64,000 nucleotides of DNA, from NCBI GenBank assembly GCA_963715635.1, contig OY970261.1, forward strand, positions 3,472,001 through 3,536,000, read 5' to 3'. Positions 1 through 7,984 of this stretch are shown piece by piece. The notes beneath the pieces are model-generated. The model saw nothing but the letters and a program-made list of their open reading frames with translations. It ran no database searches and was not told where the DNA came from. The position numbers were made by a program, and so were the translations under genes. Position 1 is the stretch's first letter; each line of letters begins with the position of its first letter. The stretch is from JAPKZH01 sp963715635 (lineage in GTDB: Bacteria; Acidobacteriota; Aminicenantia; Aminicenantales; UBA4085).

Positions 1-581
1 TGCATGAATATAAGCTGACCTTGACGGGCGCCAACTTCCAAGGCTCCCCGATCTCACTGCCCATGGATATGGTCGGGATGGCCGTCACCATGGTCTGCGT
101 GCTTTCCGAGCGCAGGCTCAACCGGCTGACCAACCCTGCCTTGAGCGTCGGGCTGCCCGCATTCCTGACCAAAGGCGCCGGCATGTTCTCGGGCATGATG
201 CTCAGCCAGTACACGGCCGACATGATGATCGTTGAGCAGAGGATTCTGTCCGCGCCGGCTTCAACGATGTCTATCCCGGCCGCCGCCGACCAGGAGGACT
301 TCGTGTCGATGGGCATGAACACGGCTTTGAAGAATGTCCAGATCCTGGATAACGCGTATGGAATCCTCGGTATCGAATTCATGGCGGCTGCCCAGGCGCT
401 CGACTTCCGCGAATTCACGCCGGGCAAGGGCGTTACTACGGCGAAAAACGCCATCCGCAAGCACGTCGCCCACCTGGAGGAGGACAGGCCGCTCTATCCG
501 GACCACAACACGATGAAAGAGCTGGTCAAATCGGGCGAAATCCTGGAAGCCGTGGAAAAGGCTGTGGGAAGCCTGGAATAG
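1..581 (+). CDS. hutH: Aromatic amino acid ammonia-lyase (HutH/PAL family), C-terminal part
   Basis: The gene enters from the left edge; the frame is open from base 3, and about 193 residues of a normally ~500-residue protein are visible. The family eliminates ammonia from histidine, phenylalanine or tyrosine through an MIO prosthetic group, whose Ala-Ser-Gly site lies upstream of the window. Visible family signatures are the TGANFQGSPISLPMD segment (the SGNFHG-like motif), SERR, a QYTAD helix and QEDFVSMG near the C-terminus. Histidine cannot be separated from phenylalanine or tyrosine as substrate, because the specificity residues lie upstream. No hut genes follow, so a place in histidine catabolism is not supported by context. 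Confidence 0.85.
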   Translation, partial: HEYKLTLTGANFQGSPISLPMDMVGMAVTMVCVLSERRLNRLTNPALSVGLPAFLTKGAGMFSGMMLSQYTADMMIVEQRILSAPASTMSIPAAADQEDFVSMGMNTALKNVQILDNAYGILGIEFMAAAQALDFREFTPGKGVTTAKNAIRKHVAHLEEDRPLYPDHNTMKELVKSGEILEAVEKAVGSLE

Positions 582-585
582 ATAA

Positions 586-604
586 GCCCGCGGGCTTGAC
601 CCCT
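586..604. repeat. Short palindrome and solo GGGGTC-type repeat end after the ammonia-lyase gene
   Basis: A perfect 12-bp palindrome, AGCCCGCGGGCT, begins 5 bp after the stop codon. It overlaps a sequence that reads AGGGGTCAAGCCC on the minus strand. The latter resembles the ends of the GGGGTC-bounded elements at 10500 and 55593. No T-run follows, so an intrinsic terminator is not supported. Confidence 0.35.
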
Positions 605-624
605 ATCTCTCCACTTTGAAATTC

Positions 625-633
625 TGTTATAAT
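625..633 (+). promoter_or_regulatory. Extended -10 promoter (TGT-TATAAT), predicted leaderless
   Basis: TGTTATAAT is a perfect -10 hexamer with the extended TGN motif. Only 7 nt separate it from the ATG at 641, so transcription should start at or next to the start codon. There is no Shine-Dalgarno sequence. No good -35 box is seen, as is usual for extended -10 promoters. Confidence 0.6.
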
Positions 634-640
634 CCAACCA

Positions 641-1024
641 ATGGATGCCTATCTTGCAACAGAAGCCTTGCGGGCGCTCAAAGCCTTCAGCGTCCTGTCC
701 GCTAAGCCCGATCTATCGGGATTTCTGATCGGCCATAAGCGGGGACATCGGTTTTTCGTCGAGAACATTTTTCCTTTGCCCAAAGGGTTCCAGCCAACCT
801 TGGAAAACTACCACGGCCTCAACCGGCTCCTGGACGAAAAAATCATCGGATTTTTTGCTTTCCCCGCGACGGCCGGACACAAGCGGAGATTGTTTCAGCC
901 GTTTGCCTGCGGGAAGATGTTCCTGGGCGTCCATGTCAATAAAAAAGGCGGTCTGCGCTTCGAATCCTATCTCATCGATTACGACGACCATTTCTTGGCA
1001 GTGCCGATCAAGCTTCAACCATAA
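641..1024 (+). CDS. Conserved hypothetical protein, possible MPN/JAB-like fold without JAMM metal site
   Basis: A 127-residue protein with no signal peptide or membrane segment. Residues 27-45 (GFLIGHKRGHRFFVENIFP) and 68-95 (IIGFFAFPATAG...) resemble the layout of MPN domains, which have a G-x-L-x-G strand, a V-x-x-x-F-P-L strand and then V-x-G-x-x-H. The HxH...D metal-binding motif of active JAMM peptidases is absent, so if this is an MPN fold it is catalytically dead. The assignment rests on pattern only. The gene lies 25 bp upstream of an AMMECR1 gene on the same strand and probably shares its transcript. Confidence 0.6.
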   Translation: MDAYLATEALRALKAFSVLSAKPDLSGFLIGHKRGHRFFVENIFPLPKGFQPTLENYHGLNRLLDEKIIGFFAFPATAGHKRRLFQPFACGKMFLGVHVNKKGGLRFESYLIDYDDHFLAVPIKLQP

Positions 1025-1049
1025 TCTCGGCCATGGCTAAAGGACGATC

Positions 1050-1598
1050 ATGGATGATTTTTTAAACGAAACCCAAAAAAAATATTTGCTGGGGCTGGCC
1101 CGGCAGGCGATCGAGACCAAGCTTCGGACGGGCAAGATCCTCCGAGCCAAGGTCGAAGACAAAATGCTCCTCAACAAGCGCGGCGCCTTCGTCACGCTCA
1201 AAGTGGATGACGAGCTGCGCGGCTGCATCGGCTATCCCCTGCCTTATAAGCCCTTGGCCGAAACCGTTATCGAAATGGCCATCGCGGCAGCGACCCAGGA
1301 TTACCGCTTCCAGCCCCTCAAAGAAGAAGAGCTTGGCAAGCTCAAGATCGAAATCTCCGTGCTGACGCTGCCCCGCGGCATCAAAGACATCCACGAGATC
1401 GAGGTGGGAAAGCACGGCATCATCATCAGCAAGGGGTTCAATAAGGGGCTCCTGCTTCCCCAGGTCCCCCTGGAATACGACTGGGACCTCGAAACCTACT
1501 TGCGCCACGGCTGCATGAAAGCCGGGCTGGACGAGAACGAGTGGAAAAAGAATGTCCAGATTGAAACCTTCGAAGCCCAGGTCTTCTCTGAAGTGTGA
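1050..1598 (+). CDS. AMMECR1 domain protein
   Basis: A 182-residue stand-alone AMMECR1-family protein of normal length. Hallmarks are RGAFVTL (44-50), the family signature LRGCIG (56-61) and LLPQV followed by WD (about 135-146), with a conserved Cys near residue 155. Homologues are widespread in archaea and bacteria, often beside MEMO or radical-SAM genes, and the biochemical role is unresolved. Here neither partner is adjacent; the neighbour upstream is the MPN-like protein. The start at 1050 is supported by AAAGGA 6 nt upstream. The subtilase gene follows after 12 bp, so the three genes may be co-transcribed. Confidence 0.9.
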   Translation: MDDFLNETQKKYLLGLARQAIETKLRTGKILRAKVEDKMLLNKRGAFVTLKVDDELRGCIGYPLPYKPLAETVIEMAIAAATQDYRFQPLKEEELGKLKIEISVLTLPRGIKDIHEIEVGKHGIIISKGFNKGLLLPQVPLEYDWDLETYLRHGCMKAGLDENEWKKNVQIETFEAQVFSEV

Positions 1599-1610
1599 AG
1601 GAGAAATCCG

Positions 1611-3089
1611 ATGAAAAAGCGCAGCTGGCCATGGATCCTTCTCAGCCTGCTTTTCTTTTTTCAGGGGCAGATACCGCCACGGCCGGAGGCGGGGGAAAAG
1701 ATTTCTCCCTCCCTCCGGATAGCTCTTCATTCGGTCTCCGGAAGCAGCGAAACCTTGCCCGTCTGGGTTTACCTTCAAGACAAGGGCGAAACCGACATCG
1801 CGTCGATGAAGAAAGCCTTTGCCGAAGCCCGGCGAACCCTTAGAGAGCACTGCCTCTGGCGCCGGTCAAAAGTCAGGCCTGCTGCCGGCTTGGTCGATTA
1901 TGAAGACCTGCCGCTCTATGCCCCTTACACACAACAAGTTAAAGCCTCGGCCTTGAAGGTCAGGGCCGTCTCACGCTGGCTCAACGCCGTCAGCGTCGAG
2001 GCCTCTTCGGAACAAATCTTGGAGCTGGCCGGGCTTGCCTGCGTCAAGTCCGCGGACATCGTCAAGAGTTTTAAAAGGGATGATGGCTCTGCCGATACGC
2101 CGGAGGAGACTCAGATAGCCGCCGGCCTAAGCAATCCTCTCTACGGACTTTCCTACACCCAGCTCGGCCAGATCAACGTGCCCGCTCTTCATCAACAAGG
2201 GTTGAGCGGGCGGGGCGTGCTCGTCTGCATGTTGGACGTCGGTTTTCGCAAGAGCCATGAGGCCTTCCGGCTGGCCCATCGCCTCGCCGAATGGGATTTT
2301 GTTAATGGCGACGGCGACGTCTCGCAGAACCTTTCCGACCCGAATGACTACTCCGATGACCACGGAACCGCCACCTGGTCATTGCTCGGCGGGTTCAAAC
2401 TCGGGGAGCTCATCGGGCCGGCATTCGGCGCCGACTTCATCCTGGGCAAAACGGAAACGTCAAATTATGAAAAGCCGATCGAGGAAGATTGGTGGGCGGC
2501 CGGGATTGAATGGGCGGAATCCCTGGGGGCCGAAGTGGTATCGTCCTCCCTCGGCTACACGGACTGGTACCAATTCAAGGATATGGACGGTAAAACGGCC
2601 GTCACGACACGGGCCGCCAACCGGGCGGCGAGCTTGGGTGTCGTCGTCGTCAACGCCGCCGGAAATGAGCGGGGAAACGCCTGGGGACATATCATCGCTC
2701 CCGCCGACGGGTATGACGTGATCGCGGCGGGCGCCGTGGATTCATCGGGGAAAATCGCATCCTTCAGCTCGCCCGGCCCGACCTATGATGGAAGGATCAA
2801 GCCCGAGGTCTGCGCTCTCGGTGTCAGCGACTGGATTGCAGCAAACAGACGGGATCAAAGCGATTATTATACAAGAGGCAGCGGGACTTCCTTCGCCACT
2901 CCCCTCGTGGCCGGGGTCGCGGCGCTGCTCCTTGAAGCCCACAGGGATTGGACGCCCAAGCAGGTCCGCGCCGCCCTCATGAATACGGCCGGAAGCGCGT
3001 CGTCGCCGAATAATGATTACGGCTGGGGCATCGTCAATGCGGCCGCCGCCGTGAATTACGCGCCGGCGCTCTCGCAAAGACAAAAATAA
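1611..3089 (+). CDS. Secreted subtilisin-like serine protease (peptidase S8)
   Basis: A 492-residue exported protease. Residues 1-27 form a Sec signal peptide with a Lys/Arg start and a Leu/Phe-rich core. A prodomain-like region follows (about 30-170), then the S8 catalytic domain. The triad is visible: Asp209 (VCMLDVG), His251 (DDHGT) and Ser427 (SGTSFATP), with oxyanion Asn352 (AAGNE). The catalytic domain runs to the C-terminus with no sorting or adhesion domain, so the enzyme is probably periplasmic or released. A GGAG ribosome site lies upstream of the ATG. With the M14 and M55 peptidases elsewhere in the window it suggests a protein-degrading lifestyle (inference). Confidence 0.95.
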   Translation: MKKRSWPWILLSLLFFFQGQIPPRPEAGEKISPSLRIALHSVSGSSETLPVWVYLQDKGETDIASMKKAFAEARRTLREHCLWRRSKVRPAAGLVDYEDLPLYAPYTQQVKASALKVRAVSRWLNAVSVEASSEQILELAGLACVKSADIVKSFKRDDGSADTPEETQIAAGLSNPLYGLSYTQLGQINVPALHQQGLSGRGVLVCMLDVGFRKSHEAFRLAHRLAEWDFVNGDGDVSQNLSDPNDYSDDHGTATWSLLGGFKLGELIGPAFGADFILGKTETSNYEKPIEEDWWAAGIEWAESLGAEVVSSSLGYTDWYQFKDMDGKTAVTTRAANRAASLGVVVVNAAGNERGNAWGHIIAPADGYDVIAAGAVDSSGKIASFSSPGPTYDGRIKPEVCALGVSDWIAANRRDQSDYYTRGSGTSFATPLVAGVAALLLEAHRDWTPKQVRAALMNTAGSASSPNNDYGWGIVNAAAAVNYAPALSQRQK

Positions 3090-3100
3090 GAAGTCCGCTT

Positions 3101-3895
3101 TTACTTGAGCTTCTTTTTAGCCGCCGCCAATTCCTGCTTGGCTTCGTCCTTGTAAGCACTGTCTTTTGAGGAAGCTGCATTTAGGTCGAGGCACTTCTGA
3201 AATTCCTGCGCGGCCAGGTCGTATTTCTTGAGAGATATATAGGTGCGGCCGAACTCAAGATGGTGGTTGATGTAATCCGGCTTTAGTTCGACGGCTTTCT
3301 TAAAAGCTTTTTCGGATTCCTCGAAGGTGCCTTTAGGGATCGAACCGAAGAGGATGCTGCCGAAAAAGCGCTGGGCGCCGCCGATCTCGGCCATCCTGCG
3401 CTGCCAACGGCCCAAGGCATGATAGGCCAAGTCGTTATTGGGGTCCAGCTCGATGGCCTTATCGATCGCGGTCTTGATCTCCTTGGACATGCTGACCTGA
3501 TCTTTTTTCCCCAGCATAAGGGCATACATGCCCAGCGAAGCCGAGAGATAAAAGTGCCCCCAGGTGTCGTTCGGGTTCGCGGCGACGGCTTTGCGGGCAT
3601 AGCTTTGGGCGTTCTTATAGAGCTGTTTCTGCTGCGCTTCATAATCCTTTTCCTTGGGGCTGACCAGGTCGCCAAGGTCGATATAGGTCCTGGAAAGCTT
3701 CCAGAGCGCCTCGTAGTTTTTTGGGTCGAGCTTGTTTGCGGCCAGATATTCTTCGAGCGCCTTCTGGTTGTCGAGCTGGGTGTAGTAGTCATCCCCTTTT
3801 TTCAGGTGCTCTTCTGCCGTTTGGCCAAAACCGAAGAGAGCGACGCCGAACAGAAAAACGATCGAGAAAGTGATTTGGGCTTTCATTTTTGCCAT
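3101..3895 (-). CDS. Secreted TPR protein
   Basis: A 264-residue protein with a signal peptide (MAKMKAQITF... ending near FGQ) and about five tetratricopeptide repeats. These are seen as A-x-x-x-Y-x-x-A and L-x-P-x-N/D patterns through residues 30-250. TPRs are protein-binding scaffolds; no enzymatic domain is present. The ATG at 3895 was chosen over an upstream TTG at 3907 because GGAGGG lies 4 nt before it and would overlap the TTG. The C-terminus is Lys/Ala-rich. It is convergent with the subtilase, whose stop lies 11 bp away. Confidence 0.85.
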   Translation of the reverse strand: MAKMKAQITFSIVFLFGVALFGFGQTAEEHLKKGDDYYTQLDNQKALEEYLAANKLDPKNYEALWKLSRTYIDLGDLVSPKEKDYEAQQKQLYKNAQSYARKAVAANPNDTWGHFYLSASLGMYALMLGKKDQVSMSKEIKTAIDKAIELDPNNDLAYHALGRWQRRMAEIGGAQRFFGSILFGSIPKGTFEESEKAFKKAVELKPDYINHHLEFGRTYISLKKYDLAAQEFQKCLDLNAASSKDSAYKDEAKQELAAAKKKLK

Positions 3896-3926
3896 TTTTC
3901 CCTCCAATCTGTGAATGTGGATTCTA

Positions 3927-3953
3927 ATTATAGTTTTTCGAGGAAAAAGTCAA
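3927..3953 (-). promoter_or_regulatory. Candidate promoter of the TPR gene (TTGACT / TATAAT, 15-bp spacer)
   Basis: On the minus strand TTGACT and a perfect TATAAT are separated by 15 bp, shorter than the 17 bp usual in this window. The -10 is about 32 bp before the ATG at 3895 and leaves room for the GGAGGG ribosome site. Confidence 0.45.
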
Positions 3954-3954
3954 G

Positions 3955-4078
3955 TCGGACACTTTTGGAAGGAAACCCTTACCTAGGGTTTCCTTCCAAC
4001 GCTCGCTCCGCTCGCTGCCTTCCTTCCAAGGAGCATTTGACGATGAATCGTCAGGACGGACACTCTTGGAAGGAACTT
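3955..4078. repeat. Intergenic palindromic block with 20-bp direct repeats
   Basis: Two imperfect direct repeats, GTCGGACACTTTTGGAAGGA (3955) and GACGGACACTCTTGGAAGGA (4055), lie 100 bp apart. The first runs into a perfect 15-bp hairpin at 3965-3999 (TTGGAAGGAAACCCT, 5-nt loop). A further inverted copy of CCTTCCAAGG lies at about 4022-4031, and GACGAT/ATCGTC forms a small stem just after it. The block sits between divergent genes, so a terminator role is unlikely. It may be a small repeat element or an operator array. Confidence 0.55.
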
Positions 4079-4136
4079 TGTTTTTTAAACCGCTGGGCTC
4101 ATTTGCCGTATAATCTAATGAACGGAGGTTAATCCT

Positions 4137-4511
4137 ATGCAGGACCATGTTAAAGTGATCGGCATTCTTTGGATCATCTTCGGCTCCCTGAGCCTGTTGG
4201 GAGCCTTGATTCTCTCCATGATTCTTTTCGGCGTGTCTCTCATTCCGGATATAGGGGAGATCGCGCCGGGCATCTTGAGGTTTGCGGGCATCGTCCTCAG
4301 TTCGTTCCTTGCCCTCCTCGGGCTTCCCAAGATTATCGGCGGCATCGGGCTTCTCAAGGGCCACGAGTGGGGCCGGATCCTGATTCTTGTCGTGTCCTTC
4401 CTAAGCCTGATCAATATCCCCTTTGGGACGGCGCTGGGGATCTATTCCATGATCATCCTGTTCAACCCCCAGACTGTCAAGCTCTTCAACCCCCAGGCGT
4501 CAAGCAAGTAA
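4137..4511 (+). CDS. Small four-helix integral membrane protein, unknown function
   Basis: A 124-residue hydrophobic protein with about four membrane segments (near residues 8-35, 45-65, 70-90 and 95-115) and short polar loops. The Gly-rich helix starts (GILWIIFGSLSLLG, IIGGIGLLKG) resemble small conserved membrane proteins of unknown function found in many environmental bacteria. No catalytic motif is visible. GGAGG lies 8 nt before the ATG, and a TATAAT at 4109-4114 may be its -10 box. Confidence 0.75.
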   Translation: MQDHVKVIGILWIIFGSLSLLGALILSMILFGVSLIPDIGEIAPGILRFAGIVLSSFLALLGLPKIIGGIGLLKGHEWGRILILVVSFLSLINIPFGTALGIYSMIILFNPQTVKLFNPQASSK

Positions 4512-4522
4512 ATATACGCTGA

Positions 4523-5191
4523 TTACTTGGCGTAATAATCGTCGAGGCCCCTGTCGAATTCGACCATCAGGGTCTCGATTCTCTGCCGCTCCGCCTCGAG
4601 CTCCCCGTCCGTGAGCCTGGGACGGATCTCTACCGGCTGGCCGTAAACAGCTACGACCTTAGAAAAGGGATAGAACATCAAAAAGCGGTCCCAGCTTTTC
4701 AGGGTTTTTTTTCTTGAGGCGGAAAAGCTAAAAGGGACGAGAGCGGCGCCAGTTTCCGCGGCCAGCTTGATACAGCCGAGCTTCAGCTTGCGGTCGGGCC
4801 CCCTGGGGCCGTCCGGAACGATAATCACTTCGCCGCCGGATTGAAGCTCTTTCTTCATCTCCAGCCAAGCCCCTTTGACAACGTGCGAGCCGGACCCGCG
4901 CAGAATCTTGTATCCCCAGCCGTCCATGATCCGGGCCGGAATCTCGCCATCCTTGGAAGGACTTATGAGGGGCATGATGCCGCGTTTCCGAAAAAAATAG
5001 GGCACGATAAAGATTTTGCCATGCCAGATCAAGAAAATCACCGGCTTCTTGGCTTTTCGCAAGGCCCAATAATCGGAGTCGCCGACGATCTTCATCCGGG
5101 TGGACTTGAACCAGAGCCAGATGATGGCCTTGCCGAAAGTCCCCACAAAACGCCAGCGCAGTCTTTCCCAGAACGACATCGCCAGAATCAT
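4523..5191 (-). CDS. DUF374 lysophospholipid acyltransferase-like membrane protein
   Basis: A 222-residue protein of the DUF374 family, related to the acyltransferases that modify lipid A or phospholipids at the inner membrane. Markers are an N-terminal hydrophobic segment, LIWHGKIF (His57, the position of the catalytic HxxxxD-like motif), ISPSKDGE, LRGSG (97-101), PDGPRGP (126-132) and a later SWDRF. Length is normal for the family. The start is uncertain: ATG at 5191 or ATG at 5179, neither with a strong ribosome site. It lies downstream of a symporter gene on the same strand with a 55-bp gap. Confidence 0.85.
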   Translation of the reverse strand: MILAMSFWERLRWRFVGTFGKAIIWLWFKSTRMKIVGDSDYWALRKAKKPVIFLIWHGKIFIVPYFFRKRGIMPLISPSKDGEIPARIMDGWGYKILRGSGSHVVKGAWLEMKKELQSGGEVIIVPDGPRGPDRKLKLGCIKLAAETGAALVPFSFSASRKKTLKSWDRFLMFYPFSKVVAVYGQPVEIRPRLTDGELEAERQRIETLMVEFDRGLDDYYAK

Positions 5192-5246
5192 ATCCGAAAA
5201 TCCAGCCCCAGTAAACCGCTCGTGTTTCTCTCATGACCTATGGATG

Positions 5247-6641
5247 TCATTTTCGAAGCACATCAATGATCAGCCCGACGACAAATCCCGACAGACTGAG
5301 CAAGAGCCCATAGGGAACGGAAAAGGGCCAGGCAGGCAGGCTGAGGGACAGGATATTCGTCGCGCCCAGGAAGCTTAGAATGGCGAAGCCGCCTCCAAGG
5401 CAGAGGCTGAGCAAGCCGGCCAGCGGAAGGCGTCTTCTCAAAAAAATCATCGCCAGCCCGGGGACAAAAAACCCTTCGGCCAGAATTTCCGAAGACAGCC
5501 CGATGGTTTTCAGGATGCTCTGGAACCTGGTCGCCACAAGGAATGCCGCGCCTCCGACAAGGACCGTGGCCAGACGGCTGACAAGGACCGGGCGTTTATC
5601 CGGAGAAGCGAAGAATTGCTGATAAAAATCCCGGGTCAAAGCGAGCGCTCCCGTGTTGATGGCGGTATCCATGGTCGATAGAATCGCGGAAACGACGGCC
5701 ACGAACAAGATCCCTCCAAATAAAACACCAACCTTGGAGGCAATGATCTCGGAGACCAGGGGACGTGAGAGCATCTGCCCGGAAAAAAGCGGAAGAGAGA
5801 AAATCCCGATGAGGACGACAAGCCCATAAAGCAGGAACAGTGTGGCGGCCGTGGCGGATAACCCCTTGTTGGCTTCGCGGACATCCCGCGCCGCCTGGAT
5901 CCGCTGCAGGGCGATCGGCGAGATGGTCCAGGCCAGTGTGAAGGACAGGGCGATCAGGATATTTTCTTTAAGGTTGAGGAAAAAATCAAAATAGCCATGC
6001 TTTCCGAGCCCGCCGGCGATGGAAGAAATCTCGTGCCAAGAGGAGCGCCCGGCCAAAAAAACACAGAGGCCGATAACGCCCGCCGCCAGGAGAAAAAACT
6101 GGACGCAATCCGTCATGACCACCGAGCGGAGGCCCCCGAAGACAGAGTAGAGGAGCACGACGGCCGTGCCCAAGGCCAGACTCCAAAAATAGGAAAATCC
6201 AAGAAATGGCCTCAAGAAATTTCCCAGCGCGACCATCTGCGATGCGGCGAGCACGGCCATGTACCAGATGATGAGAACGGAGGAGAGATGACGCACGGCG
6301 CGGCCATAGCGAAGTTCGACGAGGTCGGGCAATGTCATAATAGAAAGGCGGCAGAGGGGCCTGACCAGAAAAACGGCCAGGATGAGCACCGTGGCGACTG
6401 CGGGAAGCCCGACCAGCCAAAAAGAACTGACGCCCGACCTTAGGGCTTCGTCAGTGGACACCAAGATGGAGGTCGCGCCGAACCAGGCTGCCGTCAATGA
6501 CAGGTAGATGAGCCCGGCAGAAAGCTTCCGGGATGCCAGAAAAAAATCCTCCAGGCTCTTCATTCGTCTGGAAAAGCCTATCCCGGCAAAAAGGATGAGG
6601 GCAAAGTAGGCAAAAAGGAAAAGGAAGAATTGGGCTTTCAT
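5247..6641 (-). CDS. Sodium:solute symporter family (SSS) transporter
   Basis: A 464-residue polytopic protein with about 12-13 membrane helices. It has the family layout: an early GIGFSRRMKSLEDFFLASRKL segment of the DYFLAGR type, an FGATSI loop, LPDLVELRYG, YSVFGGLRSVVMTDCVQ, and a helix with STMDTAINTGAL. SSS proteins use sodium to import sugars, amino acids, nucleosides or carboxylates; the substrate cannot be told. Length is at the short end of the family. It is divergent from lolA across 58 bp, and its -10 box is only 8 nt before the ATG. Confidence 0.9.
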   Translation of the reverse strand: MKAQFFLFLFAYFALILFAGIGFSRRMKSLEDFFLASRKLSAGLIYLSLTAAWFGATSILVSTDEALRSGVSSFWLVGLPAVATVLILAVFLVRPLCRLSIMTLPDLVELRYGRAVRHLSSVLIIWYMAVLAASQMVALGNFLRPFLGFSYFWSLALGTAVVLLYSVFGGLRSVVMTDCVQFFLLAAGVIGLCVFLAGRSSWHEISSIAGGLGKHGYFDFFLNLKENILIALSFTLAWTISPIALQRIQAARDVREANKGLSATAATLFLLYGLVVLIGIFSLPLFSGQMLSRPLVSEIIASKVGVLFGGILFVAVVSAILSTMDTAINTGALALTRDFYQQFFASPDKRPVLVSRLATVLVGGAAFLVATRFQSILKTIGLSSEILAEGFFVPGLAMIFLRRRLPLAGLLSLCLGGGFAILSFLGATNILSLSLPAWPFSVPYGLLLSLSGFVVGLIIDVLRK

Positions 6642-6649
6642 GCAGTGCT

Positions 6650-6658
6650 TTTATAACA
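6650..6658 (-). promoter_or_regulatory. Extended -10 promoter of the symporter (TGT-TATAAA), predicted leaderless
   Basis: On the minus strand TGTTATAAA ends 8 nt before the ATG at 6641. This places the predicted start of transcription within about 2 nt of the codon. No Shine-Dalgarno sequence can fit. It lies back-to-back with the lolA promoter. Confidence 0.6.
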
Positions 6659-6681
6659 AAAAGATGGAGCGGCCGCAAATA

Positions 6682-6690
6682 TGCTATAAT
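6682..6690 (+). promoter_or_regulatory. Extended -10 promoter of lolA (TGC-TATAAT), nearly leaderless
   Basis: TGCTATAAT is a perfect extended -10 box with 9 nt to the ATG at 6700. GGAAGG lies between them, but only 1 nt from the ATG, too close for a normal Shine-Dalgarno interaction. Confidence 0.6.
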
Positions 6691-6699
6691 TCGGAAGGC

Positions 6700-7368
6700 A
6701 TGAAACGGGCACTGATTTTTGGATCAATGATAGTCGCGGCAGCATCCGTATCCATCTCTACGGCACAGGTATCCGTGCAGGATGTCGTCGTCAAAGCCGA
6801 ACAGACTCTCTCCTCTCTTCAGTCCTTCCAGGCCGATTTTGAGCAGACGTTCTATGCGACCACCGTCTCTAAGCCGCTCAAAGAGAAAGGCCGGGTTTAC
6901 ATGAAAAAGCCCGACCTGATGAGGTGGGAATACAAGGACCCGGAAGAGAAAGTGATCGTCTTCAAGGAAGGGATCCTGCTCACCTATATGCCCGAGGACA
7001 ATCAGCTCTTCCGGCAAAAACTGGCCAAAGAACAGTATGAAACCGAAATCCTCGCTTTTCTTGCCGGCAAGGGGCATCTCGCCGAAAAATATCTCATCGA
7101 GCCCAGCCCGTTTCCGGGGGAAGGCGGCGATGTTTCTCAGCTCAAATTAACCCCCCGGGAAGAGGGCGAATATACATACATCCTCCTCGAAATCGACAAA
7201 AAAACCTGGCTGATCAGGAAAGCGATTTTTTTTGACTGGGCCGGCAATAAAAACGAATTCGCCTTCGCTAAAATCCGCATCAACGCCTGGCTTCCGGGTG
7301 ATCTTTTCGAGATTAAAGTGCCTCCGGACTGCGAAATCATCGACGACGCGGCTCCCCGGAAAAAATAA
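6700..7368 (+). CDS. LolA-like outer-membrane lipoprotein carrier protein
   Basis: A 222-residue periplasmic protein with a signal peptide (MKRALIFGSM... to STAQ) and a LolA-type fold. It shows the typical LQSFQADFEQTF, then an MKKPDLMRWEY segment and alternating beta strands. LolA ferries lipoproteins from the LolCDE exporter to the outer membrane, so this gene implies a two-membrane envelope. The ATG at 6700 was chosen because the residues before it do not look secretory and because the promoter -10 lies directly upstream. Related LolA-like proteins also serve other lipid-transfer roles. Confidence 0.85.
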   Translation: MKRALIFGSMIVAAASVSISTAQVSVQDVVVKAEQTLSSLQSFQADFEQTFYATTVSKPLKEKGRVYMKKPDLMRWEYKDPEEKVIVFKEGILLTYMPEDNQLFRQKLAKEQYETEILAFLAGKGHLAEKYLIEPSPFPGEGGDVSQLKLTPREEGEYTYILLEIDKKTWLIRKAIFFDWAGNKNEFAFAKIRINAWLPGDLFEIKVPPDCEIIDDAAPRKK

Positions 7369-7420
7369 AACCTTTTTCCCCGTCGTTCGTATAAGTCCTT
7401 GAGGATAAAGTGAGTCCTCG

Positions 7421-7984
7421 ATGCATGAAGATCAAGAACTGGTTAAGCAAACCCTTCGAGGAGACAAGGGAGCTTTCGAGATGATTGTCCAAAGATACCA
7501 GCAGCCTGTCCTTAATTATATAGGACGCATGGTCGGAGAACGCGAGCTGGCCCTGGATTTCAGCCAGGAGGTCTTCCTCAAGGTGTATGCCTCGCTCGGT
7601 TCCTACCGGGCTCAATACAAATTCAGCACGTGGCTGTTCAAGATCGCTTCCAACTACGTCATCGACCATTGGCGGAAAAAAAAGATTCCCACCCTTTCGC
7701 TGGACCAGCAGCCCGAAGATGGCGAAGACCGTTATCCGCTGCAGGTTCCCGATGAAAACCCTTCCGTGGTCCGCCAATTCGAACTCCGCGAGCTGCGGAA
7801 GAGAATCGACGCCGCCATCGACAAGCTTCCGGCGTCCCTGAAGGAATTGTTCGTCTGGCGGCATATCAACGGCCTGAGCTATGAAGAAATGGCGGAAATC
7901 AAAGGCCTGCCACTGGGTACGGTTAAAAACCGAATCTTTCAGGCCAAGGAAATCCTTAAACGACTGTTGGCGGAGCCCGCATGA
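7421..7984 (+). CDS. ECF-type RNA polymerase sigma factor
   Basis: A 187-residue group-4 sigma factor with only regions 2 and 4. Region 2 is about 20-95 (ALDFSQEVFLKVYASL, FSTWLFKIASNYVIDHWR). Region 4 is about 128-180, with the helix-turn-helix GLSYEEMAEIKGLPLGTVKNR. It directs RNA polymerase to a small set of stress-response promoters and should be held inactive by the anti-sigma factor encoded next. The two genes overlap at ATGA (stop at 7984, start at 7981), typical of translational coupling. The upstream ribosome site is weak. Confidence 0.95.
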   Translation: MHEDQELVKQTLRGDKGAFEMIVQRYQQPVLNYIGRMVGERELALDFSQEVFLKVYASLGSYRAQYKFSTWLFKIASNYVIDHWRKKKIPTLSLDQQPEDGEDRYPLQVPDENPSVVRQFELRELRKRIDAAIDKLPASLKELFVWRHINGLSYEEMAEIKGLPLGTVKNRIFQAKEILKRLLAEPA

